A stretch of DNA of 64,000 bases from Candidatus Aminicenantota bacterium (GCA_016927475.1 JAFGMO010000013.1:1-64000), one strand, 5' to 3'; numbered from the stretch's first letter, positions 16,363 through 24,961 are shown. Notes: generated from the sequence alone by a model not told the origin. A program made the numbers and translations.

Positions 16363-17510
16363 ACACATCGGTTCTTATCGTCGCCGGAGAAAAATCAGGG
16401 GAAAAATACGGCGCAGGCCTGGTTAAATGTTTTCGTGATCAGCACCCGGAAACACATTTTTTCGGCGTGGGAGGAAGACATATGTTTCAAGCGGGAGTCG
16501 AGTTGGCGGCTTCTATCGAAGAGATGAGCGTCGGAGGAGCGGTTGAGATCCTCACTCATATTCCCCGGCTTTACAGGATATTTTCCAGATTAACAAAGCT
16601 GGCAAAAATTCGAAAACCTAAAGCTGCCGTTTTGATCGATTCCCCTGACTTCAATCTTCGACTGGCCAAAAAGTTGTTGTCTCTCAAAATACCCGTCCTC
16701 TATTATGTCAGTCCTACGGTTTGGGCCTGGCGGAAAAGCCGCTTGAAAACGATTAAAAAATACGTCAGCAAGATGATGCTTATCTTTCCTTTTGAAGAAA
16801 AAATCTATCAGCAAAAAAACATTCCCCATATCTATATCGGCCATCCTCTTTGTGAAACCATCGAGGCCGGTCTTCCACGAGAAAAATTTTTTAAAAAATA
16901 CGGTCTTGACCCAAACAAACAACTGGTCTCTCTTCTGCCGGGAAGCCGGAAGAGCGAGATCAAATATCACATGCCCATCCTGACTGAAGCAATAAAAAAA
17001 ATATGCCTTATCTATCCCGTACAGTTTGTTCTTCTGCGGGCGGATAACCTCCCCAAAAACCTTTTTGATCCCTACGGAAATTCCCTTTCGTTTCCTCTGC
17101 CCATTCTCACAAATGACCACTCTTCCGCTCTAACACATTCCATTCTGGCTCTAATATCCTGCGGAACGGCCAGCCTTCAAGCCGCACTTTTGGGCACTCC
17201 CCACATCGCCTTTTACCGCGTTTCTCCCCTCACATTTAACGTTGGAATCCACTTCATAAAAATTAAGTTATACAGTATCGTCAATATTCTGGCTAACAAA
17301 AGCATCATCCCCGAACTCATCCAAAACCGATTCACCATCTCTGAGACTATGCAGGAATTCCGTGAGTTATTTGACTCTAAACAGAAACGAGACCGGATGA
17401 AAGAAGAGTTTAAACATTTAGCCCAGATTTTAGGAGATAAGAATGCTTCCGAAAATGCCGCCCGGGAACTCCAAATATTGATTGAAGACAGCAAGACCGG
17501 TAAAAATTGA
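16359..17510 (+). CDS. lpxB: Lipid-A-disaccharide synthase
   Basis: A 383-residue GT19 glycosyltransferase that joins UDP-2,3-diacylglucosamine and lipid X at the inner membrane face in lipid A synthesis. Family blocks: AGEKSGEKYGAGL near the N-terminus, FFGVGGRHM, the MSVGGAVEIL helix, IDSPDFNLRLAKK, YYVSPTVWAWR, LIFPFEEKIY, GHPL, LLPGSRKSEI and SCGTASLQAALLGTP. Length is normal. The ATGA overlap with the pseudopilin gene supports the start. Together with waaA it shows an LPS or lipooligosaccharide outer membrane. Confidence 0.95.
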   Translation: MNTSVLIVAGEKSGEKYGAGLVKCFRDQHPETHFFGVGGRHMFQAGVELAASIEEMSVGGAVEILTHIPRLYRIFSRLTKLAKIRKPKAAVLIDSPDFNLRLAKKLLSLKIPVLYYVSPTVWAWRKSRLKTIKKYVSKMMLIFPFEEKIYQQKNIPHIYIGHPLCETIEAGLPREKFFKKYGLDPNKQLVSLLPGSRKSEIKYHMPILTEAIKKICLIYPVQFVLLRADNLPKNLFDPYGNSLSFPLPILTNDHSSALTHSILALISCGTASLQAALLGTPHIAFYRVSPLTFNVGIHFIKIKLYSIVNILANKSIIPELIQNRFTISETMQEFRELFDSKQKRDRMKEEFKHLAQILGDKNASENAARELQILIEDSKTGKN

Positions 17511-17534
17511 AATCGGAAAATAAAATAATATAAT
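17507..17534 (+). promoter_or_regulatory. Promoter of the 17.6-kb secreted protein gene
   Basis: TTGAAA (17507-17512), 16-nt spacer, perfect TATAAT (17529-17534), 31 bp before the ATG at 17565. The -35 box overlaps the lpxB stop codon. Confidence 0.65.
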
Positions 17535-17564
17535 GAGGAAGCAACTTTTTATAGAGGAGGAACT

Positions 17565-18074
17565 ATGAAAAAAACATGTGGTCTTTTCTTATGTCTCCTT
17601 TTTACATGCTCTCTTGGTTTCGGGCAGGTAGATGAAATTCTACAGCTTAAGGAAAAAATCATCGATATTCAGAATGAAGGTAAGCTGGGGTTCCGCAATT
17701 TCACTCTCTGTTCAAAAATTTTCGGTTTCGGCTCCTATGTTCCACTCCGGGAGCCTGTTCTGGATAAAAACGATACCCTCCTTGTCTATTACGAACCGTT
17801 GAATGTATTCACCAACAGAAAAGAAGGGATCTACGAAATTTGGTACACGCAGGATATGATACTTCTCGACGCTGAAGGAAAAGTCATTCAGGAATGGGAA
17901 GACATTCTTACTTTTCACCACTCCGCAAAAGTACCGGTTTTGGACCTCTACGCCCGAAACAGCATCGACCTCAAAGGAATGCTTCCATCCGGCTCCTACA
18001 CATTCAAGGCGATCCTCAAAGATCAGCTTAGAGGGATAACAGTTACAAAAACCTTAGATTTCTCGATCAGATAG
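17565..18074 (+). CDS. Secreted protein of unknown function
   Basis: A 169-residue protein with a clear signal peptide (MKKTCGLFLCLLFTCSLGFG, cut before QVDE). The mature part is mainly beta: YVPLREPVLDKNDTLLVYYE, IWYTQDMILLDAEGKVIQEW and a C-terminal strand pair GSYTFKAILKDQLRG, suggesting an immunoglobulin-like fold. I do not recognise the family. The ribosome site GAGGAGG lies 4-5 nt before the ATG and the promoter upstream is near-consensus, so expression could be high. It converges with the DUF192 gene, overlapping by 8 nt. Confidence 0.75.
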   Translation: MKKTCGLFLCLLFTCSLGFGQVDEILQLKEKIIDIQNEGKLGFRNFTLCSKIFGFGSYVPLREPVLDKNDTLLVYYEPLNVFTNRKEGIYEIWYTQDMILLDAEGKVIQEWEDILTFHHSAKVPVLDLYARNSIDLKGMLPSGSYTFKAILKDQLRGITVTKTLDFSIR

Positions 18075-18534
18075 CATCGGAAAGAACAAACTCGATCCGC
18101 TGGAAAAGTTTCAAACCATGCTCTTTGGCGCTTCCCGCTTTTAACTCCAGAACATACATGGCGGGTATGGAAGGTCCATAAGAAGGACAGGGAACTTTAC
18201 GGCATGGTGGAACATTTTCTGCAATATGGACGATACGTTTGTTTTTATCCAGCCAAAGGATGTCCAGAGGAATAACCATGTTTTTCATCCAAAACGAATA
18301 GATACCTTCCCTGGAAAAAATAAAAAGCATACCCTGGTCAGACTCAATTTTTTCGCGATACATGAGTCCAAGCGCCCGTTCCGCCTCGGTAACTGCGCAT
18401 TCAGCTGTAATGGAAAAACCGTCGGGAAGAAAGATTTGAACATAACGGTCTTTACTGCATGATCCGCTCGAAAAGAAAAACACCCCTATGAAAATGACTA
18501 ATAGGATGATGGTAATATTACGTCTTTCTATCAT
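18067..18534 (-). CDS. DUF192 family lipoprotein-like protein
   Basis: A 155-residue protein with an N-terminal hydrophobic segment ending in SSGSC (possible lipobox, Cys about 26), so likely exported and lipidated. The DUF192 core is present: TEAERALGLMYREK, QGMLFIF, YSFWMKNMVIPLDILWLD and the final FVLSDAI. The biochemical function of this family is not established. It follows pcm by 9 nt on the same strand and overlaps the convergent secreted-protein gene at the 3' end. Confidence 0.88.
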   Translation of the reverse strand: MIERRNITIILLVIFIGVFFFSSGSCSKDRYVQIFLPDGFSITAECAVTEAERALGLMYREKIESDQGMLFIFSREGIYSFWMKNMVIPLDILWLDKNKRIVHIAENVPPCRKVPCPSYGPSIPAMYVLELKAGSAKEHGLKLFQRIEFVLSDAI

Positions 18535-18543
18535 TTTTTTACC

Positions 18544-19176
18544 TTATTGCACGGAAATCAACGGTACAAAGCGAACAGGAAGAAGAGGATTTTTCTTAAA
18601 GCCGGTCCCCTTTCTTATAACTAAATATAATTCCTGCATCGTCGTTCCGACGGGAATGACCATCCGGCCTGAATGTTTCAGCTGCCGCTTCAATTCCTTT
18701 GGAATATGAGCCGGAGCCGCCGTTACAATAATGGCGTCATAGGGAGCATATTTTTCCCAGCCTCGTGTTCCGTCTCCCGTTTTATAAAAAATATTCCGGT
18801 ATCCCAGGTTTTCCAGGATGGAACGAGCCCTATTAGAGAGCTCTTCAATTAACTCAACCGTATAAACTTCTGCAGCAATCTCCGCTAAAACCGCCGCTTG
18901 ATATCCGGAACCCGTTCCTACTTCAAGGACTTTTTCTTCGCCTTTCAATTTCAGGGCCTCTGTCATATAGGCCACGATATAGGGCTGAGATATGGTTTGG
19001 CCGTTCCCGATAGGAAGGGGCTCGTCCATGTAGGCGGATGATATCATGTTTCCCGGCACAAAAAGGTGTCGGGGGATTTTCTGCATAGCCGCTAGTACTT
19101 TCGGGTCCGAAACTCCACGTCGTTCAATCTGGCGCTCAACCATACGCTTGCGCTCGGAGACAAAATTTTTACTCAC
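18544..19176 (-). CDS. pcm: Protein-L-isoaspartate O-methyltransferase
   Basis: A 210-residue SAM-dependent methyltransferase that repairs isoaspartyl residues in aged proteins. Motifs: the PIGNGQTISQPYIVAYM substrate loop, VLEVGTGSGYQAAVLA (SAM site, motif I), VYTVELIEEL (motif post I), GDGTRGW, and the DAIIVTAAP motif II. The length matches the family. The start could be GTG 19176 or ATG 19143; neither has a strong ribosome site, and the second is nearer the usual N-terminus. It lies about 100 bp downstream of proS, and the DUF192 gene follows. Confidence 0.93.
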   Translation of the reverse strand: MSKNFVSERKRMVERQIERRGVSDPKVLAAMQKIPRHLFVPGNMISSAYMDEPLPIGNGQTISQPYIVAYMTEALKLKGEEKVLEVGTGSGYQAAVLAEIAAEVYTVELIEELSNRARSILENLGYRNIFYKTGDGTRGWEKYAPYDAIIVTAAPAHIPKELKRQLKHSGRMVIPVGTTMQELYLVIRKGTGFKKNPLLPVRFVPLISVQ

Positions 19177-19277
19177 CGGCTATTCATCCAAAATCATGAC
19201 ATTTCTAAAAGCTTTCTCCTGAATGAAAAATGAGGATTCCCTCCCTCGCGAACAAGGACCAGCTTCTCCTCCTGGTT

Positions 19278-20732
19278 CTAGTAAGCCCTGGCAAAAACAA
19301 CAACCTCATTAGCGGCTTTTCCGCAGGAAAGACATTGTCCCGGGGAAAAATCTTCACTATCCTTGTCCAGAATAACACGAATTGTAGCCATGGTTTCTTC
19401 TTTGATCTTTTCTTCGCAGTCACGGGAACCGCACCAACCGGCTTTAATAAATCCCCTTTGTTCTTCAATCATCTTTTTAAAATCTCTTGGTGAAGAGACG
19501 GTGTGAGTGTTCCTTCTCTGAAACTCCAGAGCCTTGGTGAAGAGGTTTTTCTGAATATTCTCAAGAAAAATGTGTATCTTCTCAGCCAGGCTTTCGAGCG
19601 CAACTGTGTTTTTCTCCCCGGTATCCCTCCGGACTAAGACGGCCTGCCGGGCTCGAACGTCACGAGGGCCTATTTCGAGACGAAGCGGAACACCCCTCAT
19701 CTCCCAGTCCGAAAATTTCCAGCCGGGGGTGACTTCCTCCCGCTCATCCAACTCCACCCGCAGTCCTGAAGCTTTCAATTTCCTCTCGACTTCTTCAGCT
19801 ACGGGAAGGATTTCCTTTTTCCAATCTCCGATTGAAATGGGAATAATGACTATCTGGATGGGGGCAATTTTTGGCGGAAACCTCAATCCCGAATCATCGC
19901 CATGGCACATGATAACAGCTCCGACAAGGCGTGTCGACACACCCCAGGATGTCTGCCAGGCATATTGAAGTTTCTGCTCACGATCCTCAAACCTGATATT
20001 GAAAACTTTAGAAAAATTTTGTCCCAAATGGTGTGATGTCCCCATCTGAAGAGACTTGCCGTCGGACATAAGTCCTTCTATGGCGTAAGTTTCCAAAGCC
20101 CCGGCAAATTTTTCTTTTTCTGATTTCCGGCCCGCCAGGACAGGAACAGCCAACTCATCCTCAACAAACGTTTTATATAGGTCAAGAATTTTTAATGTTT
20201 CTTCTTCCGCCTGCTCTCTGCTTTCATGAACGGTATGACCTTCCTGCCAGAGAAACTCCGTTGTACGCAGGAAAGGACGCGTCACTTTCTCCCACCTGAC
20301 GATATTCGCCCATTGATTGACCAGTACCGGAAGATCCCGCCAGGATTTTATCCACTTTGAAAACATACTTCCGATAATGGCTTCCGATGTGGGCCGCACG
20401 GCAAGTTTCTCCTCCAGCTCTTCTTGTCCTCCGTGAGTTACCCAGGCCACTTCAGGGGCAAAACCTTCGAGATGAGAAGCCTCTTTTTCCAACAGACTTT
20501 CAGGAACAAAAAGAGGAAAATAGGCATTTTTATGCCCCGTTTCCTTGATCCTGGCATCCATCAAGGATTGGATGTTTTCCCAGACGGCATAGCCATAAGG
20601 GCGGATAACCATCATCCCTTTCATGGGAGCATAATCAGCCAACTCAGCTTTACGTATGATTTCGGTATACCATTTTGAAAAATCTGTACTTTTTTGGGTG
20701 ATCTGCTTGACCAGCCTCTCCTCTTTACTCAC
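19278..20732 (-). CDS. proS: Prolyl-tRNA synthetase, archaeal/eukaryotic-type
   Basis: A 484-residue class II synthetase of the shorter type without the bacterial editing insertion. Motif 1 lies around IRKAELADYAPMKGMMVIRP, motif 2 gives VRWEKVTRPFLRTTEFLWQE, and motif 3 lies in the LVGAVIMCHGDDSGLRFPP block. An anticodon-binding domain follows, then a C-terminal zinc domain with paired cysteines (AGWCGSRDC and GQCLSCG) and the typical terminal tyrosine (FARAY). The start GTG 20732 has GGAG 7 nt upstream and a strong promoter. This type is common in several bacterial phyla. Confidence 0.95.
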   Translation of the reverse strand: MSKEERLVKQITQKSTDFSKWYTEIIRKAELADYAPMKGMMVIRPYGYAVWENIQSLMDARIKETGHKNAYFPLFVPESLLEKEASHLEGFAPEVAWVTHGGQEELEEKLAVRPTSEAIIGSMFSKWIKSWRDLPVLVNQWANIVRWEKVTRPFLRTTEFLWQEGHTVHESREQAEEETLKILDLYKTFVEDELAVPVLAGRKSEKEKFAGALETYAIEGLMSDGKSLQMGTSHHLGQNFSKVFNIRFEDREQKLQYAWQTSWGVSTRLVGAVIMCHGDDSGLRFPPKIAPIQIVIIPISIGDWKKEILPVAEEVERKLKASGLRVELDEREEVTPGWKFSDWEMRGVPLRLEIGPRDVRARQAVLVRRDTGEKNTVALESLAEKIHIFLENIQKNLFTKALEFQRRNTHTVSSPRDFKKMIEEQRGFIKAGWCGSRDCEEKIKEETMATIRVILDKDSEDFSPGQCLSCGKAANEVVVFARAY

Positions 20733-20753
20733 TTTCTACTCCATTTCCCGGTC

Positions 20754-20782
20754 ATTCTATCCACAGTCCGTTTTTTTGTCAA
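20754..20782 (-). promoter_or_regulatory. Promoter of proS
   Basis: On the minus strand TTGACA (20777-20782), 17-nt spacer, TAGAAT (20754-20759), 22 bp before the start. An inverted repeat GTCAAGA/TCTTGAC (20778-20784, 20794-20800) overlaps the -35 box and may be an operator. Confidence 0.65.
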
Positions 20783-20800
20783 GAAAGGCAATATCTTGAC

Positions 20801-21101
20801 GTTCCCGCCATTTTTTAAGTTTTTTTGGAAACATCAAAGATACCATACTTTGAGGGGTTCCATAACGGTTCTTTCATCCTCTGAAAATCCAGACATCTTA
20901 CACCCGGCACCTCCCTACATCAGAGTTTTTCAGGTTTTCCTCAACTGTTATATTGACGCATCATCATCAAAGGTAAACAAATAAAGCAAGAAGGTGAGAA
21001 TAATTATCCAAAAATTCACCCCTTTATTCATCCATAGGGGTGATTGACCCGCATGGGTAAAAATGGCATTTTAATCAAAAATCAAAAGAGATACATCGAG
21101 T
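20801..21101. other. Intergenic region with one hairpin
   Basis: A gap between proS and the first PilZ-like gene. It holds an inverted repeat TCACCCC (21016-21022) / GGGGTGA (21037-21043) with a 14-nt loop, about 60 bp before the ATG at 21102. No convincing promoter or gene is seen in the rest. Confidence 0.5.
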
Positions 21102-21458
21102 ATGTCCAATAAAGTGCAAGAAGACGAATCCCAGAGAACAAACAGGATCGAACAAGGATTCAAACTTCCTCTTCCCACTATTGTCGAATGGAAGGACGAG
21201 AAAGGGAGAGAATACAAAGAGGAAACAGTTTTGAATTATATCAGCCATACAGGTTCTTCTTTCTGGTTAAAAACCCCTGTAACTATGGGAACTAACTTGA
21301 GGCTGAGCATCGCCCTTCCAGAAAAACTGTCAGACAATAAAAATTTGAAGCTTATCATCAAAGGAAAAGTCGTTTTTATCGAAGCTGAAAAAGAAGAAGA
21401 TATAAGCAAACGCGTTACTCTGAGATTTGAAAACAAGTACATTATCACGGAACCTTGA
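21102..21458 (+). CDS. PilZ-like protein, first of three paralogs
   Basis: A 118-residue protein whose second half matches the PilZ beta-barrel layout: ETVLNYISHTGSSFWL corresponds to the region where PilZ proteins carry D/N-x-S-x-x-G, followed by NLRLSIALPEKL and LKLIIKGKVVFIEAE. Only S-x-x-G of the c-di-GMP motif is kept and no RxxxR is present, so ligand binding is doubtful. It shares order and spacing with the proteins at 21612 and 22859, so the three look like duplicated paralogs. It could be a PilZ scaffold that works without ligand. Function unknown. Confidence 0.65.
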   Translation: MSNKVQEDESQRTNRIEQGFKLPLPTIVEWKDEKGREYKEETVLNYISHTGSSFWLKTPVTMGTNLRLSIALPEKLSDNKNLKLIIKGKVVFIEAEKEEDISKRVTLRFENKYIITEP

Positions 21459-21611
21459 TCACCACTGGATCAAAAAACCGCGTGACTGTCTCTTCAAAAA
21501 AATTGATTTCGTATAATAAAAGGGGACGATACGTAGGAGGAAAATCCAGGTGTTATTATCTTTTTTCTCATATCAATTATGTATCATTGTTAAAAGTTTT
21601 GCTCCGGTAAC

Positions 21612-21995
21612 GTGAAAATGAAGAATGAAAATATTTCAGATCTTCCTTTTCTCAAATACATTTCCAGACAGGAAGATGAATCCGAGAGAGTCTTTGATCT
21701 GTACCTGCCTATACTGGTAATAGGCACTGATGCTTTTGGTTACCCTTTTCAAGAAAGAACCCAGCTATCTGAAATAAACAGCCAGAAAGTAACATTAACA
21801 CTCCGTTCCAGGGTAACTATAGGAGCCGGCGTGAAACTCATGCTTGATATTCCCAAAACCCTCCTCTTGAAAAATCAACTTAAGCTCATATTAAGTGGAA
21901 AGGTAGATTTTGCCCAGCTTGAAGCCGATTCCGACGGAAAACAAATCATTAAAATTAGGCTGGACAAAAAATTTCACATTCACCCTCTTCCCTAA
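21612..21995 (+). CDS. PilZ-like protein, second paralog, motif lost
   Basis: A 127-residue protein (start GTG 21612 or ATG 21618). The layout equals its neighbours: ERTQLSEINSQKVTLTL in place of the PilZ motif, then GVKLMLDIPKTL and LKLILSGKVDFAQLEAD, ending in KFHIHPLP. Both the R-rich motif and the D/N-x-S-x-x-G motif are gone. It is recognisable only by comparison with the paralogs on either side, so the family call is by homology of pattern. It may have lost c-di-GMP binding and act as a protein-interaction module. Confidence 0.55.
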   Translation: MKMKNENISDLPFLKYISRQEDESERVFDLYLPILVIGTDAFGYPFQERTQLSEINSQKVTLTLRSRVTIGAGVKLMLDIPKTLLLKNQLKLILSGKVDFAQLEADSDGKQIIKIRLDKKFHIHPLP

Positions 21996-22056
21996 AACCA
22001 TCCTTCTTTGCCCATCCTGGCATTTGACCCTTCTTATACAGTATTGTTAATCCGAC

Positions 22057-22085
22057 TTGACAATGAAAAAACGATTTTATAACAT
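22057..22085 (+). promoter_or_regulatory. Promoter of the LuxR-type regulator gene
   Basis: TTGACA (22057-22062) with TATAAC (22078-22083, 15-nt spacer) or TAACAT (22080-22085, 17-nt spacer), about 65 bp before the ATG at 22148. Confidence 0.5.
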
Positions 22086-22147
22086 TAATCTAAACTGAGA
22101 TGAAAATTATCTCAATGAAGAGCGGGGAATTGTAGATAAAATACAAT

Positions 22148-22828
22148 ATGAACACAAAAAATAAAGTAGAGAACGAGATTAAGATTCTGATCTTTTGCAT
22201 ATCCGAGATCATATTAGACGGGATCCAGAATTCATTATCAAAATCCCAACATATAAAAATCACCCATATAGAGAGTAACACCATGGAATCCTTCATGGAT
22301 TCCCTGAAAAAAAATAAACCTGATATTGTTCTCTTTGCCAATTCGGAATTCGTGCCTAATATTAGTGAAATATGCAAAGCAGTTAAGGATTTTTCAAAAC
22401 CCAAAGAAAAATGCCAACTCCTTTTACTTGGAACCATCCCCTCTCATGAGGAAGTGGTCAACCTGCTGAATGCAGGCGCCCGCGGTTATTTCGACCTCAA
22501 CTCTCCTTCAGATAAACTTCCCGAGGCTATAGAAACCATTTACAAAGGAGATATTTGGCTTCCCCGGGATAAGATGAGCAGCATCATGGACAGAATCATC
22601 TCCGTTGTTGGAAAAGATTTTAAAGACAAGCCTCTGGATCAGTTAACACCGACAGAATTTCAAGTTCTCCGTCTTATCGGCCAGGGAAAAAGCAACGACG
22701 AAATCGCCGCAACTCTTTTTATCAGCAAAAATACGGTCAGATCACATATCAAAAGTATCTATTCCAAGCTCAACACTCACAGCAGGCTTCAGCTCGCCCT
22801 CTATGCCATCAATTCCGCATTGTTTTAG
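22148..22828 (+). CDS. LuxR-type transcription regulator with degenerate receiver domain
   Basis: A 226-residue protein with response-regulator order: receiver-like domain (1-130) and NarL/LuxR helix-turn-helix (155-220: LTPTEFQVLRLIGQGKSNDE, then ISKNTVRSHIKSIYSKL). The receiver lacks its active site. The acidic pair expected in 'LIFCISE' is missing, and the phosphate-accepting Asp position in PDIVLFANSE is not acidic. The conserved GARGYFDLNSP segment remains. It probably works without phosphorylation, through dimerisation or another ligand. It is flanked by PilZ-like genes, so it may control motility or surface functions. Confidence 0.88.
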   Translation: MNTKNKVENEIKILIFCISEIILDGIQNSLSKSQHIKITHIESNTMESFMDSLKKNKPDIVLFANSEFVPNISEICKAVKDFSKPKEKCQLLLLGTIPSHEEVVNLLNAGARGYFDLNSPSDKLPEAIETIYKGDIWLPRDKMSSIMDRIISVVGKDFKDKPLDQLTPTEFQVLRLIGQGKSNDEIAATLFISKNTVRSHIKSIYSKLNTHSRLQLALYAINSALF

Positions 22829-22858
22829 GCAAAGGCTGATTTCTTGGGACGATTAACC

Positions 22859-23263
22859 ATGACAAAAAAGCCTTCATCCAAAAAAAATCTCTCAAGCAGA
22901 AAGTTAGCCACATCCTCTCGTTTTCCAACACAAAACCGCCGTAAAGAGCTCCGCTTTGATCTCCCTTTGTCCGCAACGATCGAGGGGAAACTGCCCACTG
23001 GTGAAGATTTCAAGGAAGAAACCGTCATTCAAAATATCAGCTCGGGAGGAGCTTATTTCGCCCTTGACGCTAACATCATTATAGGATCCAAACTCAATGT
23101 TTTTGTCGAGATTCCGGATCAGAGCGGAAAAAATAAAAAAACAAAACTCTCCCTCGCCGGATCGGCTGTCCGTTTGGAATCCACTCATCTGGAAGAAAAG
23201 AGGATTTTCGTTGCTATGCATTTCAACAAAAAATACCGCTTCATCAATGAAAGAAGCACTTAA
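22859..23263 (+). CDS. PilZ domain protein (canonical paralog)
   Basis: A 134-residue PilZ protein. ATG 22859 is preceded by GGGA at 8 nt; an in-frame TTG lies 15 nt upstream. After a basic tail of about 27 residues come NRRKELRFDLP (R-rich motif) and VIQNISSGGAYFAL (N-x-S-x-x-G), the two halves of the c-di-GMP site, then LNVFVEIPD and a C-terminal strand. It should bind c-di-GMP and relay it to a partner. It is the only one of the local trio with both motifs intact. It is followed by coaE after about 50 bp. Confidence 0.85.
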   Translation: MTKKPSSKKNLSSRKLATSSRFPTQNRRKELRFDLPLSATIEGKLPTGEDFKEETVIQNISSGGAYFALDANIIIGSKLNVFVEIPDQSGKNKKTKLSLAGSAVRLESTHLEEKRIFVAMHFNKKYRFINERST

Positions 23264-23315
23264 CAAAGGCCTCCGCTTTTTTAAAAAAACAGAATATCCT
23301 TTGTGAAGAGCCACT

Positions 23316-23978
23316 ATGCTTTTGGTTGCTTTAACGGGCGGGATCGCTTCCGGCAAATCCGTTGTTTCTTTTATTTTCAAAGAACTTGGTTTCTATGTGG
23401 ATCATGCCGACAGGACGGCCCAAACCCTTATGAAACCAGGCAGTGACAGTTGGAATAAGATAGTCAAACATTTCGGCAAAAATATCCTGACCTCGGATGG
23501 AAACATAGATCGGATTCGGTTAGGACAGATCATTTTTTCCAATTCCGAAGAACGTCAATATCTCAACGGAATCATTCATCCTCTTGTTCATGAAGAAAAA
23601 AAAAGAACCATCGCCCGGCTTCAAAAAGAAGGCACCTTCGATATTTATGTATCGGAATCCGCATTAATCATCGAATCGGGCACCATCAGCTTCTACGACA
23701 GAGTCGTTGTTGTCGCCTGTCCACAACGAATTCAAATAAAACGTCTAATGGAAAGGGATGGCATCAGCCGGAATGAGGCCCTCCAAAAAATCCGCAGTCA
23801 ACTCAGCACTGGGGAAAAAAAGAAATATGCAGATTATGTGATCAACTCTTCCGGTTCGATCCAATCGACCATTGAACAGGCTGAAAAAGTCACCCGTTAT
23901 CTCAAAAGAGATTACACATTAAAAAAGGCCGGGAAAATATTGCGGTCTTCCCTCCTCCCCTATTCGAAAGAACAATAA
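23316..23978 (+). CDS. coaE: Dephospho-CoA kinase
   Basis: A 220-residue P-loop kinase for the last step of coenzyme A synthesis (3'-phosphorylation of dephospho-CoA). GGIASGKS is at residues 8-15, DHADRTAQ carries the catalytic aspartate, and IIHPLVHEE and LIIESG follow. The lid has LMERDGISRNEALQKIRSQ. The C-terminal 25 residues are basic and variable. The preceding AAGAGCC gives little ribosome-site support, but the family N-terminus (MLLVALTGG) fits this ATG. Confidence 0.93.
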   Translation: MLLVALTGGIASGKSVVSFIFKELGFYVDHADRTAQTLMKPGSDSWNKIVKHFGKNILTSDGNIDRIRLGQIIFSNSEERQYLNGIIHPLVHEEKKRTIARLQKEGTFDIYVSESALIIESGTISFYDRVVVVACPQRIQIKRLMERDGISRNEALQKIRSQLSTGEKKKYADYVINSSGSIQSTIEQAEKVTRYLKRDYTLKKAGKILRSSLLPYSKEQ

Positions 23979-24004
23979 TTCCTAAATCCCAAACATTTTG
24001 CAGA

Positions 24005-24961
24005 TCAAGGACTTGGAAAAGATTTAACCGCAGCGGCCAAAAGAGGTATTAAAATTTCGTGCTGCCCGATGAAATAAAAGCCGCGTCCCTTATCAGCCGG
24101 AGGTCTCATGACCACGTTTTGAGCCGGCCGGTAATGGCGAATAAAATCAAAAACCGCCGTCGAAAAGTCTTTCAAGACAAAGCCTTTATTGCGAACAAAA
24201 GAAACCGCTTTCAAAAAAACCTCAGGAAGAACTACGGCCGAACCCGCGTTGATGAAAACCCCGCCACCTTCCAAATCTTTCACCATCGAGCAGAACAGAA
24301 AAAAGTCTTGAAGAGATGTTTTCCCCAAATCTTCTCCCCTGGCTCTGGGATGGAAATGGATGATATCCGTACCCAAGGCGACATGAACAGTCACAGGAAT
24401 GTTGCGTGAATAGGCATTATAAAGTAGGCTTTTGTCCTTAAAACGAAGGGGGGTATCGGTCATCATGCGACCGACAGCTTCTCCCAGTCCCAGCCCATCT
24501 TTCGCCCCTTTGCAGGCGGCATTGTTCAGCATCCCTCCTGTTTCTTCTGCCATGCCGAAGCTTCCATTTTCGATCTGCGCTTCTACATCTTCAGATGTCC
24601 GTCCGGAATATGCCAGTTCAAAATCGTGGATGATTCCGGCTCCGTTCAAAGCAAAGGCGGAAATCCACCCCTCATTCATCATGTCGATCAGAACGGGATT
24701 CAACCCTACTTTGATGACATGCGCTCCGAGGGCAAAGATGACGGGCTTGCCTTTTTTTCGAGCAGACTGAATCAAAAAGACAAATTTCTTAAAATCAGCT
24801 CCCGCAAGAATATTGGGCAAACTGCTGTAAAAATCCAAAAAGGATGCTTTTTTTTGCCAGGGACGGGCAAAATCTTCGATGTCAACCTTGCTCTTTCGCT
24901 TATCCAGGGGATATGTTTTTAGTCCTTCCGGAGACAGAGGTTTTATGCGGTATTTACTCAT
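24005..24961 (-). CDS. Deoxyhypusine-synthase-like protein
   Basis: A 318-residue protein of the deoxyhypusine synthase superfamily (NAD-dependent Rossmann-type). Recognisable blocks: FALGAHVIKVGLNPVL, LNGAGIIHDFELAYSGRTSE, GSFGMAEETGGMLN and the C-terminal GFYFIGQHEILIPLL. Bacteria lack eIF5A, so homologs are thought to act on polyamines or unknown substrates. The SWGK motif with the catalytic lysine of eukaryotic enzymes is not recognisable here; the equivalent area reads RPPADKGRG. It converges with coaE and lies downstream of the HU gene on the same strand. Substrate unknown. Confidence 0.7.
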   Translation of the reverse strand: MSKYRIKPLSPEGLKTYPLDKRKSKVDIEDFARPWQKKASFLDFYSSLPNILAGADFKKFVFLIQSARKKGKPVIFALGAHVIKVGLNPVLIDMMNEGWISAFALNGAGIIHDFELAYSGRTSEDVEAQIENGSFGMAEETGGMLNNAACKGAKDGLGLGEAVGRMMTDTPLRFKDKSLLYNAYSRNIPVTVHVALGTDIIHFHPRARGEDLGKTSLQDFFLFCSMVKDLEGGGVFINAGSAVVLPEVFLKAVSFVRNKGFVLKDFSTAVFDFIRHYRPAQNVVMRPPADKGRGFYFIGQHEILIPLLAAAVKSFPSP

